Assembly (NCBI GenBank): GCA_017536545.1
Contig: JAFXHF010000012.1
Span: forward strand, 1-38,335
Source of the DNA: a bacterium
Lineage (GTDB): Bacteria > Cyanobacteriota > Vampirovibrionia > Gastranaerophilales > Gastranaerophilaceae
Direction of reading: 5' to 3'
DNA length: 38,335 bases
Each line of letters begins with the position of its first letter. Position 1 is the stretch's first letter. The notes under the pieces were generated by a model. The model was not told where the DNA came from. It was given only the letters and a program-made list of their open reading frames with translations, and did not search any database. Shown here in pieces: positions 17,022-25,722 of this stretch. The translations under genes and the position numbers were made by a program.

Positions 17022-17309
17022 CTATAAATTATCTTTTATAAATCTATGTGCATCAATAACATCATCAGAACTAATCGGAGGTGGTCCTTCAACCATTTCT
17101 AGGGGTAAATGATTATCTGATTTTCTATTAAAATTAAAGACAACTTCACCAAAATCTTTTCCACATTTTTCGCATAATAAATTACAAAGCATCATATCGC
17201 AATCCTGTTCTAAAATTTTAATAGAATCTATCGAAAATTCATTTTTACATCTAGAACAGCAAAGATGCGAGAATAGTGTTTTTATATCATTTTGAGTAAA
17301 TCTTTTCAT
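17022..17309 (-). CDS. Small zinc-ribbon-like protein
   Basis: A protein of 95 residues from ATG 17309 (MKRFTQND). A TTG at 17345 would add 12 residues; neither start has a strong ribosome site. Two cysteine pairs, CSRC in the first third and CEKC further on, with additional single cysteines, look like a zinc ribbon. A conserved-looking tail, PISSDDVIDAHRFIKDN, resembles the PIS.DDV..AH.F..N ending of small proteins found widely in Firmicutes and Cyanobacteria, whose function I do not know. It lies alone on the minus strand, its 3' end abutting the terminator of the preceding unit. Confidence 0.72.
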   Translation of the reverse strand: MKRFTQNDIKTLFSHLCCSRCKNEFSIDSIKILEQDCDMMLCNLLCEKCGKDFGEVVFNFNRKSDNHLPLEMVEGPPPISSDDVIDAHRFIKDNL

Positions 17310-17417
17310 ATCACTTTTTCGTATTAAATTTTGTAAAGTTTTCAACTTTTTAGACTATTAATTGTTATTTTACCCTAAAAAATGGGATTAATATACATGT
17401 AACCAAAGGAGGTTATC

Positions 17418-17510
17418 ATGGCAATCAACTTAATCCTATTCGGTTTCATCGTGTACACTGCATTGATTGTTGTACCAAGCATCTGGGAAGAACTTACCAC
17501 TGAAGGGTAA
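17418..17510 (+). CDS. 30-residue single-span membrane miniprotein
   Basis: A short frame with an excellent ribosome site (AAAGGAGG, 6 bases before ATG 17418) encodes MAINLILFGFIVYTALIVVP followed by SIWEELTTEG and a TAA stop. About 19 N-terminal residues form a membrane helix, followed by Pro-Ser and an acidic amphipathic tail. The quality of the ribosome site, far better than that of the neighbouring genes, is the main argument that it is expressed. It resembles in size the tiny helices of bioenergetic complexes and bacterial regulatory miniproteins, but I cannot match it to a named one. It sits alone between the zinc-ribbon gene (opposite strand) and mnmG. Confidence 0.7.
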   Translation: MAINLILFGFIVYTALIVVPSIWEELTTEG

Positions 17511-17661
17511 TTCAAAATACCAAAACCTTCCCCAGATTAAAGACCGACAAACAGGGTGATTCTAAAATTTTAAATTCGTTTTTTGACATTTAGGAGAGTT
17601 TGAAGAGTTTTTAGTGTAGTTAGTACGTTTATCAAACAAACGTAAAGTTTGTAATGCCAAA

Positions 17662-17691
17662 ATTATAATTCACAAATGTTTGAATTATAAT
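17662..17691. repeat. 11-bp perfect inverted repeat directly before mnmG
   Basis: ATTATAATTCA (17662-17672) and TGAATTATAAT (17681-17691) are exact reverse complements with an 8-base loop, ending 6 bases before the mnmG ATG. A TATAAT-like box lies in each arm. It may be an operator or a leader hairpin. Confidence 0.5.
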
Positions 17692-17697
17692 AAAGTT

Positions 17698-19581
17698 ATG
17701 GATTACATAAACAACAAATTCGATATAATTGTAGTAGGTGCTGGTCACGCAGGCTGTGAAGCAACTTTAGCGTGTGCGAAGCTTGGAATGAAAGTTTTAT
17801 TATGCACGCTTAATGTTGATAATATTGCACTTCAACCTTGTAATCCCGCAATCGGTGGCCCTGCAAAATCAACTTTAGTACGTGAAATTGACGCACTAGG
17901 TGGAGTTATGGGCGAAGTTACTGATGCTACTTACCTCCAGATGAAAGTATTAAATTCATCAAAAGGCCCTGCGGTAAGAGCATTGAGAGCTCAATCAGAT
18001 AAAGCTGAATACACTAGATATATGCGTAATCTAATTGAAAGCAACGAAAACATATACCTAAAACAATGTTGTATAACAGAATTACTGGTAGATGGCGATA
18101 GAATCATCGGGGCAGTTGATGAACTTGGAACTGAGTACAAAGCTCAAGCAATTATACTTACAACAGGGACCTCTCTTGAAGGTCGAATCTTTGTTGGCTT
18201 ACAATCATTTAGTGCAGGCCGATTAGGAGAACAGGCTGCCATCGGACTTTCAGATTCATTACATAAATTAGGAATTGAAACTAAGAAACTAAAAACAGGA
18301 ACTCCAGCCCGTGTTGATAAAAGAACAATTGATTATTCAAAAATGACAATTCAACCTGGAGATGACGAATTAAGTTTCTTCTCATTCAAGCCTAATCGAC
18401 CAATTAGAAAGACTTATCCTTGCTATTTAACAAGAACGACAGAAGAAACTCACAATATTATTAGAGCAAATCTTGATAAATCTCCTATGTACCAAGGTTT
18501 AATACACGGTGTGGGCCCAAGATATTGCCCATCAATTGAAGATAAAATTGTTAGATTTGCATCAAATCCTTCTCACCATATCTTTATTGAACCAGAAGGT
18601 TTAGGAACTTATGAAACATACATCCAAGGTTTTTCAACAAGTTTACCAATGGATGTTCAAGTAAAAATGTTAAGAAGCTTACCAGGATTAGAAAACGCAC
18701 ACATCATAAAACCAGCTTACGCAGTTGAGTATGATTATGTTCCAGCCGTACAAACAACACATTCATTGATGTCTAAAAAAATCAAAGGTCTTTTCTTTGG
18801 TGGTCAAATCAATGGAACAAGTGGTTATGAAGAAGCTGCAGCTCAAGGTCTAATCGCAGGTATTAACGCTTTTAACTATATTAACGGTTCTGAAATGCTA
18901 GAACTTTCTAGAAGTTCATCATACACTGGAACTTTAATTGACGATCTTGTAACAAAAGATATTCAAGATCCATATAGAATGCTAACATCACGATCAGAGT
19001 ACAGATTACTTTTAAGACAAGACAACGCAGATGAACGTTTAATGCCAATAGGACATAAACTAGGTCTAATTGACGACACTCAATTTGCAAGATTTAAAGA
19101 TAAACAAAGACAAATCGAAGATGAAAGAATTCGCTTACAAGAATTAAAAATTCCTGCAAATGAACATACCAACGAAATTTTGGCAAAATATGAAGAACAT
19201 ATCGATAGAGGTATGAGAGCCGCAGAACTTCTAAAACGCCCAAACATCACATACAAAATACTAAAAGAACTTGATAATTCAACAAACGAATTAAACCTAT
19301 CAAAAGAAGTATTTGAACAAGTTGAAGTAATCATTAAATATGATGGCTATATCAAACGCCAAGAAGATCAAGTTGACCAAGCTGGAAAACTTGAGAAGTT
19401 TAAAATTCCAGAAAATATTGATTATTCAAGAATTGAACATATTTCAACAGAAACAAAAGAAAAACTAGAAAAAATCAGACCAAAAACGCTTGCTCAAGCA
19501 GCACGCATCGGTGGAGTTAAACCTGCCGACATCTCAATACTTATGGTTATGCTTGAAAAAAGTACATTTGCTAAGAAATAG
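17698..19581 (+). CDS. mnmG: tRNA uridine 5-carboxymethylaminomethyl modification enzyme MnmG (GidA)
   Basis: A 627-residue FAD-dependent enzyme that, with MnmE, modifies U34 of tRNAs reading NNA/NNG codons. The N-terminal FAD site VVGAGHAGCEA is at about 12-22, followed by LQPCNPAIGGPAKSTLVREI. Family signatures include GPRYCPSIEDKIVRF and GGQINGTSGYEEAAAQGL. The C-terminal helical domain, which contacts MnmE and tRNA, is complete. ATG 17698 is preferred over a TTG at 17680, because the latter lies within the inverted repeat before the gene. No clear Shine-Dalgarno sequence precedes the ATG. The 3' end overlaps the convergent formyltransferase-like gene by 11 bases. Confidence 0.96.
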   Translation: MDYINNKFDIIVVGAGHAGCEATLACAKLGMKVLLCTLNVDNIALQPCNPAIGGPAKSTLVREIDALGGVMGEVTDATYLQMKVLNSSKGPAVRALRAQSDKAEYTRYMRNLIESNENIYLKQCCITELLVDGDRIIGAVDELGTEYKAQAIILTTGTSLEGRIFVGLQSFSAGRLGEQAAIGLSDSLHKLGIETKKLKTGTPARVDKRTIDYSKMTIQPGDDELSFFSFKPNRPIRKTYPCYLTRTTEETHNIIRANLDKSPMYQGLIHGVGPRYCPSIEDKIVRFASNPSHHIFIEPEGLGTYETYIQGFSTSLPMDVQVKMLRSLPGLENAHIIKPAYAVEYDYVPAVQTTHSLMSKKIKGLFFGGQINGTSGYEEAAAQGLIAGINAFNYINGSEMLELSRSSSYTGTLIDDLVTKDIQDPYRMLTSRSEYRLLLRQDNADERLMPIGHKLGLIDDTQFARFKDKQRQIEDERIRLQELKIPANEHTNEILAKYEEHIDRGMRAAELLKRPNITYKILKELDNSTNELNLSKEVFEQVEVIIKYDGYIKRQEDQVDQAGKLEKFKIPENIDYSRIEHISTETKEKLEKIRPKTLAQAARIGGVKPADISILMVMLEKSTFAKK

Positions 19582-20521
19582 TTTCCACATACTTATCAAT
19601 AAACCAACTGGTTAAAAGTGGAAATTTATAAAGCTTCAAGTTTGAAAAACGTACAGCTTTACCGTCTTTGCACACAATAGTTAAAGATCGACGATCAGGA
19701 TATTTAAGCACAATATCTCCAGGATTAGTACTGCCTAAATCCTCATGAACAACTTGCATAGAATAAGGATCGACAACAAAGAAATTCTTTTCATAAGTAA
19801 TATAACTAGGCAAAAATGGATGAAGAGCTTTTACTGTTCTAATTATATCTTCTGAAGCTTGGAATTTAAAATCAATCATCTTCTCTTCACCAGAAATATT
19901 TGGGAAATATGTTGCATATTTTTCAGATTGCTTAATAGGAGTTATCACCTTGTTATTCAAATCTGAGATAAGTTCTGAAACCAGTTTTCTCGCTACTCGA
20001 ACAGATTTTTCTCTAACCTCTTTTGAGGTATCAGAATCAGCGATTTTAACTTTTTCCTGAGCTAAAATTGCACCCGTATCAAAACCCTCATCAACAAGAT
20101 GTAAAGTTACACCAGTTTCAGTTTCACCATGCAAAATAGCTTGAATATATGGATTTGGACCTCTATATTTTGGCAATAGAGATGGGTGAACATTAACCGT
20201 TCCGATAGTTGGAACACTATAGACTTCTTTCTTTAATCGTTCTTTCCACGTACCCACCAAAACCATATCTATATTTTGATTTATTAAAAGTTTTCTAAAC
20301 GCAGGAATATTTGCAGATTTCAACCTAATTTGATTTAACTTTAATTCTTTTATCAATGTTACTTCTGGAGCTGGATTAAATAAATCTTTTATAAACAATT
20401 TAAATCTATTTTCATTCGTATATTCATAGCGAAAAACACCAACAATATCAGCACCTGCATCTTTTGCTGCAAGTACCAAATTCGCTAACATTAACCCCTT
20501 ACCTAAAATAACAACTTTCAT
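19571..20521 (-). CDS. Formyltransferase-family protein (methionyl-tRNA formyltransferase-like)
   Basis: About 316 residues from ATG 20521 (MKVVILGKG); an ATG at 20530 adds three residues, and neither has a ribosome site. The N-terminal Rossmann-like formyl_trans_N domain holds VNVHPSLLPKYRGPNPYIQA with N113 and H115 (numbered from the longer start) and D151 in GFDTGAILA, the N-H-D triad used to transfer formyl from 10-formyl-tetrahydrofolate. The C-terminal 100 residues resemble the Fmt C-terminal domain. The usual Fmt segment RGAAP reads RGPNP here, so the acceptor could be Met-tRNA or another amine such as a nucleotide sugar. A terminator of the preceding gene lies just upstream, implying a separate promoter or read-through. 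Confidence 0.78.
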   Translation of the reverse strand: MKVVILGKGLMLANLVLAAKDAGADIVGVFRYEYTNENRFKLFIKDLFNPAPEVTLIKELKLNQIRLKSANIPAFRKLLINQNIDMVLVGTWKERLKKEVYSVPTIGTVNVHPSLLPKYRGPNPYIQAILHGETETGVTLHLVDEGFDTGAILAQEKVKIADSDTSKEVREKSVRVARKLVSELISDLNNKVITPIKQSEKYATYFPNISGEEKMIDFKFQASEDIIRTVKALHPFLPSYITYEKNFFVVDPYSMQVVHEDLGSTNPGDIVLKYPDRRSLTIVCKDGKAVRFSNLKLYKFPLLTSWFIDKYVETIS

Positions 20522-20540
20522 GAAAATCATTATAAAATAA

Positions 20541-20573
20541 AAAGTGCACCGAGTTCAACTTCGATACACTTTT
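20541..20573 (-). terminator. Terminator of the 20600-21370 gene
   Basis: On the minus strand AAAGTGTATCGA pairs with TCGGTGCACTTT (two wobble pairs) around AGTTGAAC, followed by TTTATTTTA. Confidence 0.75.
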
Positions 20574-20599
20574 TAAAATTTATTTAATAAATTTAGTTA

Positions 20600-21370
20600 C
20601 TATTGTTCATTTTCAATTGCATCAGCCATAGCTAAAGCTGTTCTAACTTGACCTTGAGCAGCTTTTAATTCTGCATAGTTATTAACAGTTTGAGTAGCTT
20701 TTGCTCTTTCGTGGCTTGATGTATGTGCCAAGCTTGTAAACGCTAACATCAATGGAGACCAATCAAGTAAACCTTTACCTAATGATTTCAATGATGATGG
20801 AGCTTTTCCAGCCCATTCGCTTAATTTATTAATCACTTTAGATTCTTTAATAAATTTATCAACTTTTAATTTTTTAGCTTGTGCAACGATTTTTGGACCT
20901 AATTTACCTGCTAATTTATTAACTGCAGCACCACCAGCAAACATTGCACCAATTGAAGCACCAATTGTTAAAATAGTAGATAAAACTGGATGTTTTCTAT
21001 CAAATTCTCTAGCACCTTCGCTATTTTTATTCAATGCACGTTTTCCTGCAAAAACTAAATCAATAGCTGCAAAAGAAGCTGCCCAAGAAGTAGCAGTTTT
21101 TGCAAATTGTTTAAGCATTGGAATTCTACCACCAGTAACAGCTACAGCAGCTGCTGCACCAGCAAATAATGGGATAGACCAGAAAATCGCATTTGAAATT
21201 CTTTTATGTTTTTTGCTGTCAACTTGTTGTTCCGCAATTTGAGCAGCTGTCTGTCTAAGAGCTCTATCATCAGCCTTTGCAAATTCTTGAAGCATTGCAC
21301 GTTGATAATCCATATTACCAAAAGAAGCCTTTGAATTAGCTGATAGATTAGAAACTGAATTAACTTGCAT
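20600..21370 (-). CDS. Lineage-specific membrane protein of unknown function
   Basis: A 256-residue protein with an AAAGGTG ribosome site. It starts MQVNSVSNLSANSKASFGN, a short tag containing SFG, without a classical signal peptide. The next 40 residues are charged and helical. Three to four hydrophobic stretches follow: IFWSIPLFAGAAAAVAV, SWAASFAAIDLVFAG, LSTILTIGASIGAMFAGGAA, and a weaker one near LLDWSPLMLAF. The third begins after a KHPVL motif, also seen (KHPAL) in the small membrane protein at 10733-11029. It probably sits in the cytoplasmic membrane. Its promoter region carries the shared motif plus a good -10 box (21398-21449). It is monocistronic, with a terminator directly after it. 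Confidence 0.8.
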   Translation of the reverse strand: MQVNSVSNLSANSKASFGNMDYQRAMLQEFAKADDRALRQTAAQIAEQQVDSKKHKRISNAIFWSIPLFAGAAAAVAVTGGRIPMLKQFAKTATSWAASFAAIDLVFAGKRALNKNSEGAREFDRKHPVLSTILTIGASIGAMFAGGAAVNKLAGKLGPKIVAQAKKLKVDKFIKESKVINKLSEWAGKAPSSLKSLGKGLLDWSPLMLAFTSLAHTSSHERAKATQTVNNYAELKAAQGQVRTALAMADAIENEQ

Positions 21371-21397
21371 AAAACACCTTTACCCTTTCACACTTTG

Positions 21398-21449
21398 ATT
21401 ATACACATGTAAAAACAGAAAGTAAAATTTTTTGCTATTGTGATAACAA
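21398..21449 (-). promoter_or_regulatory. Promoter with shared upstream motif, copy 2 (gene 20600-21370)
   Basis: On the minus strand TTGTTATCACAATAGCAA (21449-21432) is followed after 28 bases by TATAAT (21403-21398). A weak -35 TTTACT stands 17 bases before the -10, so the motif sits directly upstream of the -35 box, where an activator would bind. The -10 is 27 bases from the ATG. Confidence 0.65.
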
Positions 21450-21497
21450 AAAGACATAAATATTTACAAACTTTTGTCTTTTTTATATTATTAAGCA

Positions 21498-22781
21498 ATG
21501 AGAAAATTTAAAATTCATACAATGGGCTGTAAATCTAACCAATTTGAAAGCTCTATCATAATAGAAAACTTAAAAAAAAACGGACTGGAAGAAGTAAAAA
21601 ATATAAATGATGCAGATGTTTATATTTTAAATTCTTGTTCTGTTACTCATAAAAGTGACAATGAGGCATTATACTTATTACGTTCAGCAAAACACAAAAA
21701 CCAAAATTTAATAACGATCTTAACAGGCTGTTTTGCTCAAATCGAAAAAGAAAATTTATTAGAATATGACTTCATTGATTATGTAATCGGCAACGACGAA
21801 AAATTACGAATGTTTGATTACATCAATTCTGACGAACGTTTCCATGCTAAAGATATTATGAACCTATCAGAATTCAACAAAGTTGAGTTGATTGATACTA
21901 CAAAAACTCGTGCAAGTCTGAAAATTCAAGATGGATGTGACAATCGTTGTACATATTGCATAATATGGAAAGCTAGAGGAAAAAGCAGAAGTGCTGATTC
22001 AAATTTTATTATTGAACAGATCAACAATTTTTCAAAACTTGGATTCAAAGAAGTTGTCTTAACAGGTATCCACATTGGACAATGGGGTAGAGAATTTGGT
22101 CTAACAATACTTGATTTAATAAAAGATATTGAAGAAAAAACAACTATTGAAAGATTTCGTTTGGGTTCGCTTAATCCAACAGAGATTACTGATGAAATGC
22201 TAGAATACTTGAAAAACTCAAAAAAATTCTGTCCGCATTTTCATCTTTCACTTCAATCTGCAAATGATAAAACCCTACGTTCAATGAACAGATTTTATAA
22301 AACTGAATTTTACTTAGACCAAATTGAACAAATCAACAATACATTTGATTTACCATTTTTAGGAAGTGATATCATCGCAGGATTTGCAGGAGAAACCGAT
22401 GAAGACTTTGAGATTACTCGCAATAATTTAGTAAAATCTGGATTAACTCAAATCCATACTTTCCCGTACTCTAAACGTAAAGGAACTATCGGAGAAAGTC
22501 TTCCAGATCAAAACTCTGACGAGGTTAAAAATTACAGAGCTACAGTAATTAAAGACATCTCAAAACTTAAATACGAAGAATTTATCAATAAAAATATTGG
22601 CAAAATTCACGAAGTATTAATTGAAAAAAGACCTGACAAGCATTCGAGCAATTTAAAAGGTGTAACAAGAAATTACTTGACTGTTCAAATAAAATCAAAT
22701 AGAGAAGATCTATTTAATACCCTACAACAAGTTAAACTTATAAAATACGAAAACGGAATTATTTTTGGAGAAATTATATAA
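21498..22781 (+). CDS. mtaB: tRNA (N6-L-threonylcarbamoyladenosine-C2) methylthiotransferase MtaB
   Basis: A radical-SAM methylthiotransferase of 427 residues. The N-terminal UPF0004 domain has the three ligands of the auxiliary cluster at C11 (TMGCKSNQFES), C47 (NSCSVT) and C78 (LTGCFAQ). The radical-SAM cluster is bound by C147, C151 and C154 (CDNRCTYC). The TIM-barrel motifs (LTGIHIGQWG, FHLSLQSAND, GSDIIAGFAGETDEDF) and a short TRAM-like C-terminus complete it. The NSCSVTHKSD and IHIG patterns point to the MtaB (YqeV) group acting on ms2t6A37 rather than MiaB or RimO. The ATG has no strong ribosome site. It ends at a bidirectional terminator shared with secY. Confidence 0.92.
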   Translation: MRKFKIHTMGCKSNQFESSIIIENLKKNGLEEVKNINDADVYILNSCSVTHKSDNEALYLLRSAKHKNQNLITILTGCFAQIEKENLLEYDFIDYVIGNDEKLRMFDYINSDERFHAKDIMNLSEFNKVELIDTTKTRASLKIQDGCDNRCTYCIIWKARGKSRSADSNFIIEQINNFSKLGFKEVVLTGIHIGQWGREFGLTILDLIKDIEEKTTIERFRLGSLNPTEITDEMLEYLKNSKKFCPHFHLSLQSANDKTLRSMNRFYKTEFYLDQIEQINNTFDLPFLGSDIIAGFAGETDEDFEITRNNLVKSGLTQIHTFPYSKRKGTIGESLPDQNSDEVKNYRATVIKDISKLKYEEFINKNIGKIHEVLIEKRPDKHSSNLKGVTRNYLTVQIKSNREDLFNTLQQVKLIKYENGIIFGEII

Positions 22782-22783
22782 TA

Positions 22784-22819
22784 AAAAAGAGGTTCAAGAT
22801 TTAACTTGAACCTCTTTTT
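22784..22819. terminator. Bidirectional terminator between mtaB and secY
   Basis: AAAAAGAGGTTCAAG and its exact reverse complement CTTGAACCTCTTTTT form a perfect 15-bp stem with a 6-base loop. There are A and T tracts on both sides, so it can stop transcripts from both converging genes. Confidence 0.92.
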
Positions 22820-22832
22820 GTTATCTGTTAAA

Positions 22833-24176
22833 TTACATATCTTTCAAGAAAGATTCGTAATTTCTTGCCAACAAGTGAGTTTTTACCTGATTGATTAAGT
22901 CTAGAGCAACCCCAACCATAATGATTAGAGATGTTGCACCGATACCTTGCAATGTTTCAATCTTAGTAATATAACTTGCCAATGATGGAATCAATGCAAT
23001 AATACCTAAGCCCATAGCACCAATAAATGTTGTTTTAGTCAAGATTTTATCTAACGCATCAGCTGTTGGTTTACCAGGTTTGATACCAGGAATTGATGAA
23101 CCATATTTTTTCAAGTTATCTGCAATGTCTTTTGGCTGCATATTAGGCATAATTGATGCGTAGAAGAAAGTTAACGCAATAATCAAACCTACATACAACA
23201 AGTAATACCAAATTCCATCTGGACTCATTATCTGATTAAGCTTAACAATAAAGTTACTTACAGCAACTGATTTAATGTTTGCTTGACCGACTAAAGTCAA
23301 AATTGTTGAAGGGAACAACAAGATTGCAATAGCAAAGATAATTGGCATAACGCCACCTGGATTAAGTTTAAATGGAATGAATGAATTCATACCCCCATAA
23401 ACTTTATTACCAATTTGTCTTTTTGGATTTACAATAATTACTTTTCTAACAGCCTCTTGCATAATTACAATAAGAATCATTGCAAAGAAGAAAATTGCAA
23501 GTAAAGTCAACAAACCTAATTGCATTTGAGGACTTGACTTAACAATCATAGCGGTTCTTGATGCATAAATAGGAATACCTGACAAGATACCACAGAAGAT
23601 AACAAGTGAGCCACCGTTACCAATACCTCTTTCGGTAATCAATTCAGAAATCCACATTACAAGAACTGCACCTGCTGTTAATACACATATTGAACTAGCA
23701 TAAAATACGTAAGGGTTAACAGTTGAAATGATAGCCCCTGGTAAATGATGCAAGTACAACATAAAAATAAATGATTGGAAAATTGCTAATACAACAGTAA
23801 ACACTCTTGTATATTGAGACAATTTTCTTCTGCCTGCTTCTCCCTCTTCTTTCTGTAATTTTTCCAATGCAGGAATAACAACAGAAACAAGTTGAACAAT
23901 AATTGAAGAAGTGATGAATGGTCCGATACCTAGGGCAAGAATAGAAACCTTACCCAACGCACCACCTGTGAACAAGTCTAAAAATCCAACGATATTATTA
24001 CCTTGTGCGATATTAGAAAAAACTTCATTGTTAATACCGTACAAAGGCATTTGTACGCCAAATCTCCAAACTGCAATCATCAAGAATGTGAAAAGGATTT
24101 TCTGTTTTAATCCAGAAGCATTCCACATTGACATCAAATCTTCAGTTGTAGGCATTTTAACACTTTGTTGTGCCAT
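22833..24176 (-). CDS. secY: Protein translocase channel subunit SecY
   Basis: A 447-residue multi-span membrane protein with ten predicted helices, the channel of the Sec translocon that exports proteins and inserts membrane proteins. Diagnostic stretches include FLDLFTGGALGKVSILALGI, the cytoplasmic loop QEAVRKVIIVNPKRQ, SFIPFKLNPGGVMPIIFA, and a C-terminal cytoplasmic tail ending HLLARNYESFLKDM. Its ATG overlaps the rplO stop by one base (TAATG), so it is translationally coupled. It is the last gene of the unit; adk, map, infA and rpmJ, which often follow, are absent and a terminator follows instead. Confidence 0.97.
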   Translation of the reverse strand: MAQQSVKMPTTEDLMSMWNASGLKQKILFTFLMIAVWRFGVQMPLYGINNEVFSNIAQGNNIVGFLDLFTGGALGKVSILALGIGPFITSSIIVQLVSVVIPALEKLQKEEGEAGRRKLSQYTRVFTVVLAIFQSFIFMLYLHHLPGAIISTVNPYVFYASSICVLTAGAVLVMWISELITERGIGNGGSLVIFCGILSGIPIYASRTAMIVKSSPQMQLGLLTLLAIFFFAMILIVIMQEAVRKVIIVNPKRQIGNKVYGGMNSFIPFKLNPGGVMPIIFAIAILLFPSTILTLVGQANIKSVAVSNFIVKLNQIMSPDGIWYYLLYVGLIIALTFFYASIMPNMQPKDIADNLKKYGSSIPGIKPGKPTADALDKILTKTTFIGAMGLGIIALIPSLASYITKIETLQGIGATSLIIMVGVALDLINQVKTHLLARNYESFLKDM

Positions 24177-24625
24177 TATACTAACTCAACCTTTCCGCCT
24201 GCTGCTTCAATTTTTTCTTTTGCTGATGGTGTTACATAAGATGCTTTAACTGTAATAGCTGATTTAATTTCACCATTACCTAAAACTCTTAAACCAACGC
24301 AAGTTGGGTGAATTGTAAGAACTTCTTTTAATGATTCAAAAGAAACTTCTTTCAAACCTAAAGATTCTAATCTGCCAACATTAATTTGAGCATAGTTAAG
24401 TTTTGAATAAACTTGGAAACCTTTTAATTTAGGTAATCTTCTGTAAGCTGGCATTTGACCACCTTCAAAACCTCTTTTGCTTGAGTTACCAGATCTTTGA
24501 CCTTCACCGTTGTGACCACGGCAAGAAGTTTTACCATGACCTGAAGAACGGCCACGACCAACTCTTTTAGATTTAGATGTAGAACCTTCAGCAGGTCTTA
24601 AATCTTCTAATGTAATATTTGCCAT
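24176..24625 (-). CDS. rplO: 50S ribosomal protein L15
   Basis: A 149-residue protein of normal length. The N-terminal extension is glycine- and basic-rich (KRVGRGRSSGHGKTSCRGHN, then GQRSGNSSKRGFEGGQMP), which reaches into the 23S rRNA core, and the globular C-terminal half ends with VTPSAKEKIEAAGGKVELV. The gene lies in the usual L30-L15-SecY order, 51 bases after rpmD, and overlaps secY by one base. Confidence 0.97.
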   Translation of the reverse strand: MANITLEDLRPAEGSTSKSKRVGRGRSSGHGKTSCRGHNGEGQRSGNSSKRGFEGGQMPAYRRLPKLKGFQVYSKLNYAQINVGRLESLGLKEVSFESLKEVLTIHPTCVGLRVLGNGEIKSAITVKASYVTPSAKEKIEAAGGKVELV

Positions 24626-24676
24626 ATTATTTTCCTTCTTTCTTTGTATTTTTATAATTAACCGATTGGTGGGTTA

Positions 24677-24868
24677 TTATTTAACAACTTCTAACAAGTG
24701 AGAAACTTTGTTAACCATACCCATAATTGTAGCTGATTCACAGTGTTCAACAACTTGGTCTTTTTTAGTTAAACCAAGACCTCTAACAACTTTACGTTGT
24801 TTATCTGAACAGCCGATTAAACTTCTAACAAGTTTAATTTTGATTGTATTTGATTTTTTATCTGCCAT
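24677..24868 (-). CDS. rpmD: 50S ribosomal protein L30
   Basis: A 63-residue protein matching the short bacterial L30. It contains IKIKLVRSLIGCSDKQRKVV, then RGLGLTKKDQVVEH and the ending GMVNKVSHLLEVVK. It is placed between rpsE and rplO as in the classical spc operon. As I recall, photosynthetic cyanobacteria lack L30, so its presence would be informative if the host is a cyanobacterial relative. Confidence 0.95.
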   Translation of the reverse strand: MADKKSNTIKIKLVRSLIGCSDKQRKVVRGLGLTKKDQVVEHCESATIMGMVNKVSHLLEVVK

Positions 24869-24901
24869 GATTTTATTTCCTTATAATTTAAAATTACTAT
24901 A

Positions 24902-25540
24902 CTAGTTTAAAAACTCAGCCATTGTTAAGCCACGTTTTTTAGCAACTTCATTGAATGGTCTAAGAGCTTTTAGAGCTTCAATTGTAGCGTTAGCTGCGTT
25001 TAGAGGTGATTTAGAACCTAAAGATTTTGAAAGAATATTTTCAATACCAGCAAGTTCTAATACTGAACGAACTGCACCACCTGCGATAATACCAGTACCT
25101 TCAGAAGCTGGTCTTAACATAACTGCACCTGCACCTGATTTACCAGTGATTGGGTGAGGAATAGTTGTTTTGAAAATAGGTACATTGATAACATTTTTTC
25201 TACCATCAGCGATAGCTTTTTGAATAGCAATGATTACCTCAGAAGCTTTTGCACAACCGATACCTACTTGACCTTTTTGGTTACCAACGATAACGATAGC
25301 ACGGAAGCTTAATTTTTTACCACCTTTAACAACTTTAGTTACACGGCTGATTTGAACAACTCTTTCTGTCCATTCAGATTGTGGTTTTTCTTCAGTTGTT
25401 TCGATTTTTTGTTTTCTTGAACGGCCTTTTCTGCCTTTAGAAGGTTTTTCTTCTTCAGAAGCAACTTCAACTGCAGTTTCTTCAACTACTGTTTCTTCAG
25501 CTGCAACTTCAGTTACATTTAATTCTTCATTGTTTTCCAT
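24902..25540 (-). CDS. rpsE: 30S ribosomal protein S5 with acidic N-terminal extension
   Basis: A 212-residue protein. The conserved S5 part starts around residue 56 ([20 protein letters not shown]) and contains the double-stranded RNA-binding and C-terminal domains ([55 protein letters not shown]). Before it, about 50 extra residues are rich in Glu, Val and Ala, followed by a basic patch ([12 protein letters not shown]). Typical S5 is about 165 residues. It is the first gene of this unit: rplR (L18), normally directly upstream, is not there. A promoter lies at 25694-25722, giving a leader of about 145 bases. Confidence 0.96.
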   Translation of the reverse strand: MENNEELNVTEVAAEETVVEETAVEVASEEEKPSKGRKGRSRKQKIETTEEKPQSEWTERVVQISRVTKVVKGGKKLSFRAIVIVGNQKGQVGIGCAKASEVIIAIQKAIADGRKNVINVPIFKTTIPHPITGKSGAGAVMLRPASEGTGIIAGGAVRSVLELAGIENILSKSLGSKSPLNAANATIEALKALRPFNEVAKKRGLTMAEFLN

Positions 25541-25693
25541 TGATTTTTACCTTTCGTAATTTAATTCTATTTTAAGTAATAAATTTGTTTTGCAGGTTTT
25601 GGGTTACCTGACTTATGTGTCAATACGCCAAAACATAAGCTATTTAAAGCTATTTGGAAATCGTATTGGAACTTTTTACTTCTGACAGGAGCA

Positions 25694-25722
25694 ATCGTAA
25701 CATGAACAATATATGAAGTCAA
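25694..25722 (-). promoter_or_regulatory. Promoter of the rpsE-rpmD-rplO-secY unit
   Basis: On the minus strand TTGACT (25722-25717) and TACGAT (25699-25694) are separated by exactly 17 bases. The stretch from here to rpsE (25541-25693) holds no gene. It contains a small CAGGT...ACCTG inverted repeat near 25600, which may be a leader structure. Confidence 0.65.
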
